Shown piece by piece: positions 6,248 to 14,494 of a stretch of DNA of 21,243 bases. Numbering within the stretch: the first letter of the stretch is position 1; each line of letters begins with the position of its first letter. This DNA comes from JAWWAH01 sp033721415 (GTDB lineage Bacteria; Patescibacteriota; Minisyncoccia; Spechtbacterales; 2-12-FULL-38-22): assembly GCA_033721415.1 (NCBI GenBank), contig JAWWAH010000016.1:1-21243 (forward strand), written 5' to 3'. The position numbers and the translations under genes are program-made. The notes under the pieces were generated by a model, which had not been told where the DNA came from, searched no databases, and worked only from the letters and a program-made list of their open reading frames with translations.

Positions 6248-6374
6248 GATTTTGATCTTTTTAATAGTGCGCCTTATGTGTCCCCGTAGTTCAGTGGATA
6301 GAACGCAACCTTGCGGAGGTTGAGGCCAGAGGTTCGAATCCTCTCGGGGACGCACTATTAATAAGATCGAAATA
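6248..6374 (+). repeat. 24-bp inverted repeat flanking tRNA-Arg
   Basis: Arms 6248-6271 and 6351-6374 are complementary over 24 positions, except one end mismatch, one internal mismatch and one G-U pair (core AATAGTGCG / CGCACTATT). The right arm begins in the last acceptor base of the enclosed tRNA. In RNA this clamps the tRNA into the tip of a long stem. Confidence 0.85.
6280..6352 (+). tRNA. tRNA-Arg(GCG)
   Basis: The 73-nt gene has canonical arms: acceptor GTCCCCG / CGGGGAC, D arm GTTC / GAAC, anticodon arm CAACC-TTGCGGA-GGTTG (anticodon GCG at 6313-6315), variable AGGCC, T arm AGAGG-TTCGAAT-CCTCT, discriminator G. CCA is not encoded (CAC follows), unlike the two tRNA-Ser genes in this window. 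By wobble it reads CGC/CGU arginine codons. Most bacteria use an ACG anticodon deaminated to ICG for this box, so GCG is noteworthy. Confidence 0.95.
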
Positions 6375-6410
6375 ACAGGTTTGAATCCTGTCGAGGACGC
6401 TAAATTTTAA

Positions 6411-6444
6411 ATACTACCGTTTATGTGGTGGTATTTTTTATTTT
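6411..6444 (+). terminator. intrinsic terminator of the tRNA-Arg locus
   Basis: ATACTACC (6411-6418) pairs with GGTGGTAT (6427-6434; one G-U) around an 8-nt loop, followed by TTTTTATTTT. It sits 12 nt after the tRNA-like shell and separates it from the downstream operon. Confidence 0.8.
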
Positions 6445-6471
6445 GCTCTTAGTTGATTCGGCAGTATGTAG

Positions 6472-6477
6472 TATAAT
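6472..6477 (+). promoter_or_regulatory. -10 element of the DUF5663 / ATPase unit
   Basis: A perfect TATAAT lies 28 nt before the ATG at 6506. No well-spaced -35 was found: TTGATT at 6453-6458 leaves only 13 bp. Confidence 0.45.
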
Positions 6478-6505
6478 AAAAGAAGAATTAACTACTAAAA
6501 TATAT

Positions 6506-6808
6506 ATGGCACAAGAAGAAACTTTAGAAGCTTTTGTAGACAAACTAATAGAAGAAAAGGGGATAACCGATCTCGAAGCCGATGTCATGGAGCAATTAAA
6601 AGAGGACTTAATGGACAGAGTGGAAGATAGAATAAATGTCCGTATAGTTCAATATATGCCAGATGGTAAGCTAGAGGAATTTGATAACATCATAGCTACT
6701 GGAGATATGGATAAAATCCAAAAATTTACACATGATAATATTGATAATTTAGATCAAATTATAGCCAAGGAACTACTTGATTTTCGAAAGACATATCTTG
6801 GCTTATAA
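6506..6808 (+). CDS. DUF5663-like small acidic protein
   Basis: The 100-aa acidic helical protein begins MAQEETLEAFVDKLIEEKG, followed by a D-L-E-x-x-V-x-x-Q-L-K-x-D-L pattern, R-I-N-V-R-I-V and E-E-F-D-N-I-I. This matches my memory of the DUF5663 family common in CPR genomes; its function is unknown. The frame extends upstream to 6425, but that part would be translated from inside the tRNA terminator and upstream of the TATAAT, so ATG 6506 is chosen. It is 8 nt upstream of the 1375-aa gene and probably co-transcribed with it. No Shine-Dalgarno is present. Confidence 0.75.
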   Translation: MAQEETLEAFVDKLIEEKGITDLEADVMEQLKEDLMDRVEDRINVRIVQYMPDGKLEEFDNIIATGDMDKIQKFTHDNIDNLDQIIAKELLDFRKTYLGL

Positions 6809-6816
6809 ATAAATAT

Positions 6817-9800
6817 ATGAAGATTTGGAAAACAATTTTAACAGGCATAGGTGTAGAAAAACCTCCAACTTCCGAAAACGAAAATAAAAAAGAATCGAAT
6901 ACTCCCGAGCTTACACCAAAACAAGAAGAGATACAGAGAAAAAGGGAAGAGATAATGAAGAAAATGCTAGATGATGGTGCGGAAATAAAGCAGGGTCACA
7001 GGATTAAGAGTGATACAAAGAGAAAAGGAACATTTACGAAAAAAAGTTTTTGGGCTACTGAAAAACAAAAAGAAGAAGCAAGAAAAGAGATGGAAAAAGA
7101 CCTTGCCTCACGTGGGAAAAAAGAGCCACCAAAAAATCCTAAAGAGGTAGAGGTGTCTAGCGCAAATAAAGAGAAGTTAGTCTTAGTAGACAAAACTCGC
7201 GATATAAAAGCCGAAGCCAGAGACAGAGCACTAAGCAATATGACGGCTTCACGTGAAGAGCTAAAGGGCTTTAAAGGCTTTTTGAAGAAAGTGTGGAAGC
7301 ACAATCTTTTCTATGATTATTATTTAACTAAGGAAACATATAAAAGTGAAGAAGAGATTCGAGATGAATATGAAAATGATGAAGCAGCCATAGAGCGCTT
7401 TGCTTCAGAATATGAAGAAGCAATACATAAAGAAGCTGGAGAAAGAATAGGATTTGAGGGCTTGGACGATGAAACCGAAAAGAAATTAAAGGATGGCTTA
7501 AAGGGTATTGTTTTAGGTTTTGCAAAAGGTGATCTTGATGAATCATCTTTCATGGAAGAGAAAAATCGCTTATTAATGGAAGTTAGAGGAGAAAAAGATG
7601 CAGCTATTTATGCCGATAATTTGCTTGATGTGGCACGCCATCTCGAATCTCGAGTGAAACATGAAAAAAGCTTAGATGCTTTAGATGATGAGTTAGAGTT
7701 TGTAATAGGTGAAGCTCGAGGAGGAGTAAGAACAGAAGCATCACTTTCTAATGTTGAGAAAATAATAGACAAAATACAAAAAACAAAAGTTGGTCGTTTT
7801 GCAAACGAAGCTACAATCGCTACTGCTGTATCTTTAGCATATTCACTTAGTGCAGGTGCTTCACGTAGAATTGCAGGTAGTCGCTTGGCGGCTGCTTTAA
7901 CCTTTGGGGGAACCGCTGTCTTAGCTGGTGGAGTAGCTGGATTACGAGAGAGCCGGCGCTTAAAAATAGAGAGAGCTCAACATATGCGCGAGCGTGCCAA
8001 AGGGGAAGAGTTCGAAGAAGATGCAGAGCGAAGAAAGGAAATGGATGAATTTGCATATGAAATATTACCCGCAAAATCTTTTACGGAGAAATTAGATTCG
8101 TATTTAAAAAAAGAAAATCTTACAGCAAAAGATTTAACGGATGCTGTATCTGATTTATCAGAAGCAGAAGCCAGAATAAGAATGTCTGATAGAGAAGGTA
8201 TAGATTTATTGGGTTATTCTTCTGATGAAAGTATAGATAAAGAGCGCCTAGAACTTGATATTGCAAGAGCCAAGTTAAAAGTTCGCCTAAGAAAATTAGA
8301 TCAAAAAGGAGAGCTAGATGAGGGTGCACCCTCATCTTATAAGGATTTTGAAAAACTACTTACAGATTGTATCGAGGTAAAATCTTCTGCTATACGTAAA
8401 GGGGAGAGGGGTCTCGATTCAGTAGATCAAGCCTTCACAAAATATAGAAGAAAGAAGGTTGCAAAAGCTGTAGTAAAAGCGGGTACGATAGGTGCAATTC
8501 TTGGAATGACAGCTCAAGAAGTTTCTGCGGAGATTCGCGGCGATCAACAAGGAGTTGCCGAAGGATTAAGAGGCATAGAAAAAGAATCTAGAAATCTAAC
8601 ACCTGTTGAAGCATTGCGACAATGGTTTGATACTCCTTCGCCCGATTCAAGGACAGAATTATTTGAAGCAACCGAGTTTAATGAATTAAGCTCCGAGGAG
8701 TTAGGATTAGGTGAGGGAACAACATATAAAATGCCACGCGGGTTTGCACTTGAAGAGTCAGGAGATTCTTATAATATTTTACAAGGAGATAAAGTTATTT
8801 TAGAAGATGTTTCGCTAAATATAGATGGAACACTTACAAATGAATCTTTAGAAACAATGAGGGAAGCTGGCTTCGATATTAATATTAAAGGCACTTTTGT
8901 AGAGGTATCTGAAGAAACTCTTGACGTGCCCGCAGAAGATGTTCCCTCAAATATTGGAGGTGAGGCAGAAACATCTATACGCAATATATCAACAGAAGAA
9001 TTTATTGCTGAAAATCAAGAGCAATTTACAGAAGTGCATCGTGTTGCTTGGTATGATAACGATACTCCCGGAGTTTTTGATAAAAATGAGCTTGCTCTAC
9101 ATTGGGGAGGGCCAGAGGGAACAGGGATAGGGGAAGAAGGAGAATATGTATTAGATGTAAGTAGCATGACTTCCGAGGGTTCATTTACTGATGGGTTATC
9201 AATAGATGCTCAAAATGCAGTAAAAGAGGGGCGCTTAAGCATGTTGTTTTCTATGGATAAGGGTACCCAGGATTTTGCATGGAAAGTACCAATAAATGAA
9301 GATGGTGAAGCAATTATTAATCCAGATAGCGAGATGGGCAAGTTGCTATTTAGTAAAGACCCCGAAGGAAGAGCCGTATTTAATGGAAAATATGCAGAGG
9401 TTGCAGAAACTGTTAGTAAAGATGATGGAGTAGAGAATGTTCGTCTTCTTGCTACTCATTCAGGGGATGGTATAGAAAGTGTTGAAGTTGAAGAAACTAT
9501 ACTAGATCCAGGTGAATCTGGTGAAGGTGATGTACCAGATGTAGAAAAAGAAAATAACCCCGAATTTAAACAACTAACAGAGTATGATATTGATTACAAG
9601 CAAGAATTGGAAGTTCCCCTTGGGGATGCTACCGTTGAAGCACCTCCGGTTGTGCCATTAACAGGAAGGAGCCCACTTGAGTCCGTTAAAGATGAAGGCC
9701 CAAATCAGGAAGAGGAAGATGAATTCCAAGATTCAAGAGAGAATGAATTAGACGAGGGCAATATTGAAGAAGGAGAGCCTGAAGATGTGCTTAAAATATC

Positions 9801-10944
9801 AGGAAGTGATAGTATAGTAAGTGCGCTAAATGATAAATTAGAAACATACAAAAAAAGAATGGATGAGCGAAAGCAATGGCTAGACAGAGATGGATTAAAC
9901 CCAAACAGGGCTTATGAAGATGCCTACTTTAAAGCCTCGCTAGTGGAAGAGCTTTTATCCAAGAAGATGGTAGACACTCGTGATGTTGAAAAAAGAATCG
10001 AGGAAGAATACGGCGATAAAATGAATAAAGATAAATTTCAGAAAGCAGTTAAGTTTTTAAGAGAATTTATAGATAAGAACGATGCCAACATCTCTAAAAC
10101 AGAAGAAAAAAGAGGAGTTTTTAAAGATGTTATTGGCGTTGATGTTGATGAGGGAGGAGTTATTTTAGATGAATACAGAGAACGTTTTAATAATCAAGAG
10201 CTTGATTATTTAACAGGACTAGAGAGGGCTAAAACTGAAGATGAAGAAGTAATAATAAAACTAGCCAATGAGGAAACAAACAAACTCTTAGAAAAGTACG
10301 GGGTTGAGCCATTGGATATACCCGTAAATAATATTCATATAATCAAAGAGGAAGTTTGGAGATCTTTACAAGAAGAAGGTGTCATAACTAAAGACACTGA
10401 GGCGATATATAATGCTCAAGAACAAGGAATTGCAATAGTAGGCCAAGAGGACGCAGCTGTATTTACAGAGTCTATCCTGCATGAATTATTGCATTTTAAA
10501 TCACATCAAATACTTCAGCGTTTGCGTGGAGCTGATAGTGTTCGCGTTAGAAACTTAGGCATAACATCTACTTCAAGAGACGGGAGTAGGCGATATTTCA
10601 ATGGCTGGAACGAGGCCGTAACAGAAGAATTAACTAGACGCCTTTTCAAAGAGATTGAAAAAAGTAAACCCATGAGTGGTAAGATAAGTGGGGATTATGA
10701 GTCGGGGTATTCTGCAGAAAAAGAGGTTTTAAGTGCGTTTATCGATAAGTTGTATGAACGCAATAAGAGTAAATTTAAGAATAAAGAAGATGTGTTTAAC
10801 CTTTTCGCACGCGGTGCTTTAGCCGGCGAAACCAAGCCAATAGTAGATTTAGTAAACAACACCTTTGGTAAAGGAACGACTAGTAAATTTATTGAATTGG
10901 ACGATGATGTAGAGGCGCAAATGGAATTAATAGATTCACTTTAA
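6817..10944 (+). CDS. giant 1375-aa protein with C-terminal HELLH metallopeptidase-like domain
   Basis: No full-length family is recognised. Residues 1-320 are highly charged and helical with a K/E-rich N-terminus. Hydrophobic segments lie at about 333-348, 357-376 and 549-568, so membrane association is likely. The middle (about 600-950) has alternating strand-like and acidic low-complexity stretches, including WYDNDTPGVFDKNELALHWG. The C-terminus has HELLH at 1222-1226 followed by GWNEAVTEELTRRL, with E1266 about 40 residues later: the HExxH...NExxTE layout of gluzincin-type zinc peptidases. It lies between a DUF5663-like gene and a VirB4/TraG-like ATPase, all co-directional with short gaps, suggesting a membrane machine with its own protease or peptidoglycan-active part. 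Substrate and topology are unknown. Confidence 0.8.
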   Translation: MKIWKTILTGIGVEKPPTSENENKKESNTPELTPKQEEIQRKREEIMKKMLDDGAEIKQGHRIKSDTKRKGTFTKKSFWATEKQKEEARKEMEKDLASRGKKEPPKNPKEVEVSSANKEKLVLVDKTRDIKAEARDRALSNMTASREELKGFKGFLKKVWKHNLFYDYYLTKETYKSEEEIRDEYENDEAAIERFASEYEEAIHKEAGERIGFEGLDDETEKKLKDGLKGIVLGFAKGDLDESSFMEEKNRLLMEVRGEKDAAIYADNLLDVARHLESRVKHEKSLDALDDELEFVIGEARGGVRTEASLSNVEKIIDKIQKTKVGRFANEATIATAVSLAYSLSAGASRRIAGSRLAAALTFGGTAVLAGGVAGLRESRRLKIERAQHMRERAKGEEFEEDAERRKEMDEFAYEILPAKSFTEKLDSYLKKENLTAKDLTDAVSDLSEAEARIRMSDREGIDLLGYSSDESIDKERLELDIARAKLKVRLRKLDQKGELDEGAPSSYKDFEKLLTDCIEVKSSAIRKGERGLDSVDQAFTKYRRKKVAKAVVKAGTIGAILGMTAQEVSAEIRGDQQGVAEGLRGIEKESRNLTPVEALRQWFDTPSPDSRTELFEATEFNELSSEELGLGEGTTYKMPRGFALEESGDSYNILQGDKVILEDVSLNIDGTLTNESLETMREAGFDINIKGTFVEVSEETLDVPAEDVPSNIGGEAETSIRNISTEEFIAENQEQFTEVHRVAWYDNDTPGVFDKNELALHWGGPEGTGIGEEGEYVLDVSSMTSEGSFTDGLSIDAQNAVKEGRLSMLFSMDKGTQDFAWKVPINEDGEAIINPDSEMGKLLFSKDPEGRAVFNGKYAEVAETVSKDDGVENVRLLATHSGDGIESVEVEETILDPGESGEGDVPDVEKENNPEFKQLTEYDIDYKQELEVPLGDATVEAPPVVPLTGRSPLESVKDEGPNQEEEDEFQDSRENELDEGNIEEGEPEDVLKISGSDSIVSALNDKLETYKKRMDERKQWLDRDGLNPNRAYEDAYFKASLVEELLSKKMVDTRDVEKRIEEEYGDKMNKDKFQKAVKFLREFIDKNDANISKTEEKRGVFKDVIGVDVDEGGVILDEYRERFNNQELDYLTGLERAKTEDEEVIIKLANEETNKLLEKYGVEPLDIPVNNIHIIKEEVWRSLQEEGVITKDTEAIYNAQEQGIAIVGQEDAAVFTESILHELLHFKSHQILQRLRGADSVRVRNLGITSTSRDGSRRYFNGWNEAVTEELTRRLFKEIEKSKPMSGKISGDYESGYSAEKEVLSAFIDKLYERNKSKFKNKEDVFNLFARGALAGETKPIVDLVNNTFGKGTTSKFIELDDDVEAQMELIDSL

Positions 10945-10962
10945 TGTTAATATAAAAGAACC

Positions 10963-11373
10963 ATGGCAGATCCAAACCCACAATTTGAACAACAGGTCCA
11001 AGACCTACACGAAGACGTATTAAGGCGGAAAGAGCGTTATGAAGGTAGTAATGTAGAGCGCGAAACTTCTCCTGAAAGAAGAGCTTTACACGAAGCTATA
11101 GGAGAGCGCCTCGATAAGAGCCAAGGCCAAAACCTTGATAGTAGAGATTCGGGTTCTCATCCCACAAAAGGGAAAGAGCCTTCTTACCAGAGCCCCGAGT
11201 TGCGTGATAAAGTACAAGAGCTTGTAAATATGGCATTTGAAAAAGATATTAATTCAGCTATAGATCGAGCAAAAAAAGAAGACAACCCTGCGTTACTGGA
11301 TGCTTTTCACGATGCGCTTGTAGATTATCTGTATGATCACCTTGTCGAAAGAGGAAAATTAGAACAATTATAA
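10963..11373 (+). CDS. hypothetical 136-aa charged protein of the ATPase unit
   Basis: It is not recognised. The N-terminal half is highly charged and probably disordered (rich in E, R, S, Q). The C-terminal half, from about residue 75, looks helical, with DKVQELVNMAFEKDINSAID and DAFHDALVDYLYDHLVERGK. No TM segment, signal peptide or cysteines. It sits 18 nt after the giant gene and 4 nt before the ATPase, so it is almost certainly in the same transcript; an adaptor or accessory role for the ATPase is possible but unproven. Confidence 0.7.
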   Translation: MADPNPQFEQQVQDLHEDVLRRKERYEGSNVERETSPERRALHEAIGERLDKSQGQNLDSRDSGSHPTKGKEPSYQSPELRDKVQELVNMAFEKDINSAIDRAKKEDNPALLDAFHDALVDYLYDHLVERGKLEQL

Positions 11374-11377
11374 TTTT

Positions 11378-13696
11378 ATGTATTTTTATATAGGAATTTT
11401 TGCAATATTAATTATAGGGTTGTTTGTAACGGTTCTATTAATTTTGCGACATATGGAGCAAAAAGGACTTGTAACAAGGGCATTAAACATGTCTCTCTTT
11501 TTGGTAACCCTTCCCAAAGAAAGCAAAGATGAAGATGATTCCCAAAAAGACGAGAAAGATAAAATTGCAAAGATGGAGCAATTTTTGTCTTACTTTACGA
11601 ACCTAAAAGCAGGCTGGTGGAAAAGGCTAATTTATGGAGTGCCCTACGTTGCATTGGAAATGGCAGTTCATCACAAGGGAGAAGATATACATACATACAT
11701 TGCTGTCCCTCGAGCTTTTGCGAGTGTTTTAGAAAAACAAGTTCATAGCTTTTTTCCTTATGCTGAAGTCGAAAATATAAGAGACTACAACATCTTCAAT
11801 CCAAATGGTGAAACCGCAGCAAGTGTTTTAAAGCTAGAAGGTTCTTCTGTCCTCCCGCTTATAACCTATAGAGATCTCAGCGTTGATCCGCTAAATAACA
11901 TAGCAAATGCAATGAGCAAGATACAAACAGAAGGGGAGGGTGTTGCAGTACAAATTATAACAAGCCCCACGAACCCTCAAGTACAACGTCAGATGGCTGA
12001 AAAAGTAATAAAAGAGATTCAGCAAGGAAAAACAGTTCAACAGGCTCTGAGCAAGCCCATACATGATGAAACAAGGAAACAACTAACAACACTAATTAAG
12101 GGGCCAGACCAAGATGGTGCTGAAAATAATATGCCGAAAGGTCCTGTGGATGATGCTGCCATTAAGGATATACAAGAAAAAATAGCAAAGCATCACTTTT
12201 CAACTAATATACGACTTGTCGCATCAGCTGATACAAAGATAAGGGCAGAACAGATACTATCCGAACTTGAAGCTGCTTTTGTTCAATTTAATGCTACGAA
12301 CGGAAATTCCATCAAATCAAAAAGAGTCTCATCTAGAAAAATGAGAAAATTTATTTTTAATTATTCATTTAGGGTGCCAAATGCCCGTGATGCTTCTGTG
12401 TTTTCTATAGAAGAGATATCAAGTTTTTATCACTTCCCAACATCTTCTACTAAAGCACACAAGATGAAGACACTGCGACATAAGGCTGTAGAGCCACCCG
12501 TAAATCTTTCGAGCAGGGGCATTATTTTAGGTGAAAACAATTACCGCGGCAAAACAACACAAGTTAGGATATCCAAAGAAGATAGACGTCGCCATATGTA
12601 TTTAATAGGACAGACAGGAACAGGTAAATCTTCCCTAATGAAGAACATGATAGAGCAAGACATACTTAATGGAGAGGGCCTTGCAATTATAGATCCACAT
12701 GGGGATCTTGCAGAAGCGGCACTTAAAGCTGTTCCTCCGGAACGAAAAAATGATGTTGTGTTCTTTGATCCAGGAGATGTTTCTAAAGAATTTGGATTGA
12801 ACATGCTTGAATTTAACTCTTCCAAGCCCGAGCAGAAAACATTAGTAGTAAATGAACTTTTGGGTATTTTTAAGAAATTATTTAGCGAGGAAACAATGGG
12901 TCCTGTGTTTGACCAATACTTTAGAAACGCAACCCTTTTGTTGCTAGATGATTATGAATATGAAATTCCAACTATTTTGGATATACCTCGTGTGCTTACA
13001 GATGCAAGTTATAGGAGCGACAAATTAAGCAGAGAAAAAAATCCGATTGTTAAAAGATTTTGGGAAGAGGAAGCCGAAAAGGCTGGTGGAGATGCTGCAT
13101 TATCAAATATTGCCCCCTATATTACAAGCAAGATTAACGGCTTAATAGCGGATGAGTTTATTAGACCCATAGTCAGTAAAAAGAAGAGTTCTATTAATTT
13201 TAGAGATGCAATGGATAATAATAAAATAATTATTGCCAATCTTTCGAAAGGTAAGCTTGGAGATCTTAACGCTAACTTACTAGGTCTTATAATTGTTGGA
13301 AAGCTCTTAATAGCTGCACTGTCTCGTGTGGATTCTAGTGAAGAAACAAGAGATGATTTCTTTTTATACATGGATGAGTTCCAGAATTTTTCAACAAATA
13401 CTATAGCATCCATATTATCAGAGGCTAGAAAATATCGTTTGAATCTTACTGTTGCTCATCAATTTATAAAACAACTAGAAGACTCTATTCGCGATGCTGT
13501 CTTTGGTAATGTGGGTTCGATGATTGCGTTTCGTGTTGGTGCAGACGACGCAGAATATCTTGAGAATCAATTTTCACCAGAGTTTACAGAAAGCGATTTA
13601 ATAAATATTGATAACTTTAATGCTCACGTCAAATTGTTAGTAGATAATCAAACAAGCAAGCCGTTTACAATGCGTACACTGCCTCCAAGTAATTAA
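11378..13696 (+). CDS. VirB4/TraG-like (DUF87) membrane-anchored ATPase
   Basis: The 772-aa product has an N-terminal TM helix (about residues 3-25), an N-terminal domain of about 370 residues, and a RecA-like motor with Walker A GQTGTGKS at 411-418, DPHGDLAEAAL soon after, Walker B LYMDEFQNF (D666, E667) and SEARKYRLNLTVAHQF, where a conserved Gln follows. This is the signature of HerA/FtsK-superfamily conjugation ATPases (TraD/TraG C-terminal domain). Such proteins pump DNA or protein across membranes in type IV secretion. No relaxase or VirB6/8/9/10 homologues are seen here, so whether it conjugates, aids DNA uptake or secretes protein is open. It is the last gene of its unit; a strong terminator begins 4 nt after the stop. 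Confidence 0.88.
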   Translation: MYFYIGIFAILIIGLFVTVLLILRHMEQKGLVTRALNMSLFLVTLPKESKDEDDSQKDEKDKIAKMEQFLSYFTNLKAGWWKRLIYGVPYVALEMAVHHKGEDIHTYIAVPRAFASVLEKQVHSFFPYAEVENIRDYNIFNPNGETAASVLKLEGSSVLPLITYRDLSVDPLNNIANAMSKIQTEGEGVAVQIITSPTNPQVQRQMAEKVIKEIQQGKTVQQALSKPIHDETRKQLTTLIKGPDQDGAENNMPKGPVDDAAIKDIQEKIAKHHFSTNIRLVASADTKIRAEQILSELEAAFVQFNATNGNSIKSKRVSSRKMRKFIFNYSFRVPNARDASVFSIEEISSFYHFPTSSTKAHKMKTLRHKAVEPPVNLSSRGIILGENNYRGKTTQVRISKEDRRRHMYLIGQTGTGKSSLMKNMIEQDILNGEGLAIIDPHGDLAEAALKAVPPERKNDVVFFDPGDVSKEFGLNMLEFNSSKPEQKTLVVNELLGIFKKLFSEETMGPVFDQYFRNATLLLLDDYEYEIPTILDIPRVLTDASYRSDKLSREKNPIVKRFWEEEAEKAGGDAALSNIAPYITSKINGLIADEFIRPIVSKKKSSINFRDAMDNNKIIIANLSKGKLGDLNANLLGLIIVGKLLIAALSRVDSSEETRDDFFLYMDEFQNFSTNTIASILSEARKYRLNLTVAHQFIKQLEDSIRDAVFGNVGSMIAFRVGADDAEYLENQFSPEFTESDLINIDNFNAHVKLLVDNQTSKPFTMRTLPPSN

Positions 13697-13699
13697 ATA

Positions 13700-13747
13700 C
13701 CAAAAAATAAAACCCCCGACTTAAAAGTCGGGGGTTTTATTTTTTGG
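13700..13747. terminator. bidirectional terminator between ATPase unit and comF
   Basis: Positions 13700-13720 and 13727-13747 are perfectly complementary (21 bp, core aacccccgac / gtcgggggtt) around TTAAAA, with A-rich and T-rich flanks. It serves convergent genes on both strands and abuts the comF stop codon. Confidence 0.95.
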
Positions 13748-14494
13748 TTAATCACGCGCTATTGCTATACCCCAAATTTCTTTTACACCTGCTTTTTTAA
13801 GTGCTTTGGAGCACTCTCTCATGGTGGATCCAGTTGTTATAACATCATCTACAAGCAGGACAACATTTTTTTTAAGGTCGGTATTCTTGTTGGTGCTAAA
13901 AGCATTCTTTAGATTTTCTTCCCTTTCTTTTTTAGACCTAGTTTCAACCTGAGCTTTTGTTTTCTTGATTTTTATCAAGGTTTTAATATTTGTAGTAGCT
14001 TCAAGATAATCTGCTAAGTGCTCAGCAATTTTATCAGCTGGATTGAAGCCCCTTCTTTTAGTTTTTTTGTAGTAACTAGGTACCGGTATAATAACTATAT
14101 TTTCTAGAATGATATCTTCTATCACTTCTTCTTGTAATAAAAATGAGTAAGCAATATCTGCTAGGCATTCACTTAACGCATAAGCAGACTTATATTTCAT
14201 TGTTGTCACTAGAGTTTTGACGGTTGTATTTTTATAGTTTGAACATGTAAACAGGCGATTTAATCCTAATTTTTTCTTGCATGTTTTTGAAAGATTACCA
14301 AAAGGTAATCGCTTGCTACAGTGTGGACATATAGAATGGGGTAGAAGAATTCTATCCGTGCACTTATTGCATAGATATGATTTATGAGATCCACACCCAT
14401 AACATTTAGGAGGAAATATAGTATTGACTAAAAACCTTTCCCAATTATCGGAAAGGTTTTTAGTCAAAGGTGTTTTTTTAAAACTAAGATTCAT
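13748..14494 (-). CDS. comF: ComF-family phosphoribosyltransferase-like competence protein
   Basis: The 248-aa product has three Cys pairs in the N-terminus (C31/C34, C42/C45, C56/C59), the zinc-finger region of ComF/GntX proteins, and a C-terminal PRTase domain with the PRPP-binding loop LLVDDVITTGST (D216, D217). ComF is needed for natural transformation in several bacteria, acting in the cytoplasm on incoming single-stranded DNA. Its ATG lies inside the end of the clpC-like gene (11-nt overlap), so it is translated from the same mRNA. The neighbouring type IV pilus operon is consistent with a DNA-uptake role. Confidence 0.92.
   Translation of the reverse strand: MNLSFKKTPLTKNLSDNWERFLVNTIFPPKCYGCGSHKSYLCNKCTDRILLPHSICPHCSKRLPFGNLSKTCKKKLGLNRLFTCSNYKNTTVKTLVTTMKYKSAYALSECLADIAYSFLLQEEVIEDIILENIVIIPVPSYYKKTKRRGFNPADKIAEHLADYLEATTNIKTLIKIKKTKAQVETRSKKEREENLKNAFSTNKNTDLKKNVVLLVDDVITTGSTMRECSKALKKAGVKEIWGIAIARD

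Larger units (their letters stand above)
6179..6399 (+). other. tRNA-Arg-like shell: two tRNA halves enclosing another tRNA
   Basis: 5' half: acceptor strand GTCCTCG (6179-6185), TA, D arm GCTC-9 nt-GAGC (6188-6204). 3' half: T arm ACAGG-TTTGAAT-CCTGT (6375-6391), acceptor CGAGGAC (6392-6398), G6399. Together they make good acceptor, D and T arms of one tRNA. In between, instead of an anticodon arm, there is a 6207-6230 hairpin, a stretch like an Arg anticodon arm (CTTGCGGA at 6231-6238) that no longer forms a normal 5-bp/7-nt arm, and a cassette with a complete tRNA-Arg. Compared with the inner tRNA, acceptor, D and T stems differ by paired (compensatory) changes. It may be a decayed duplicate, an unusual non-coding RNA, or a tRNA needing excision of about 170 nt. 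Confidence 0.65.

Noticed and set aside
6205..6374. Group I intron in the outer tRNA
   Set aside because: The insert is only about 170 nt, of which 73 are a tRNA; no conserved P3-P8 core or fitting splice-site pairing was found.
6425..6505. Upstream 27-codon extension of the DUF5663-like gene (apparent membrane segment)
   Set aside because: It begins inside the tRNA terminator hairpin and spans the TATAAT; the hydrophobic residues come from the terminator T-run.
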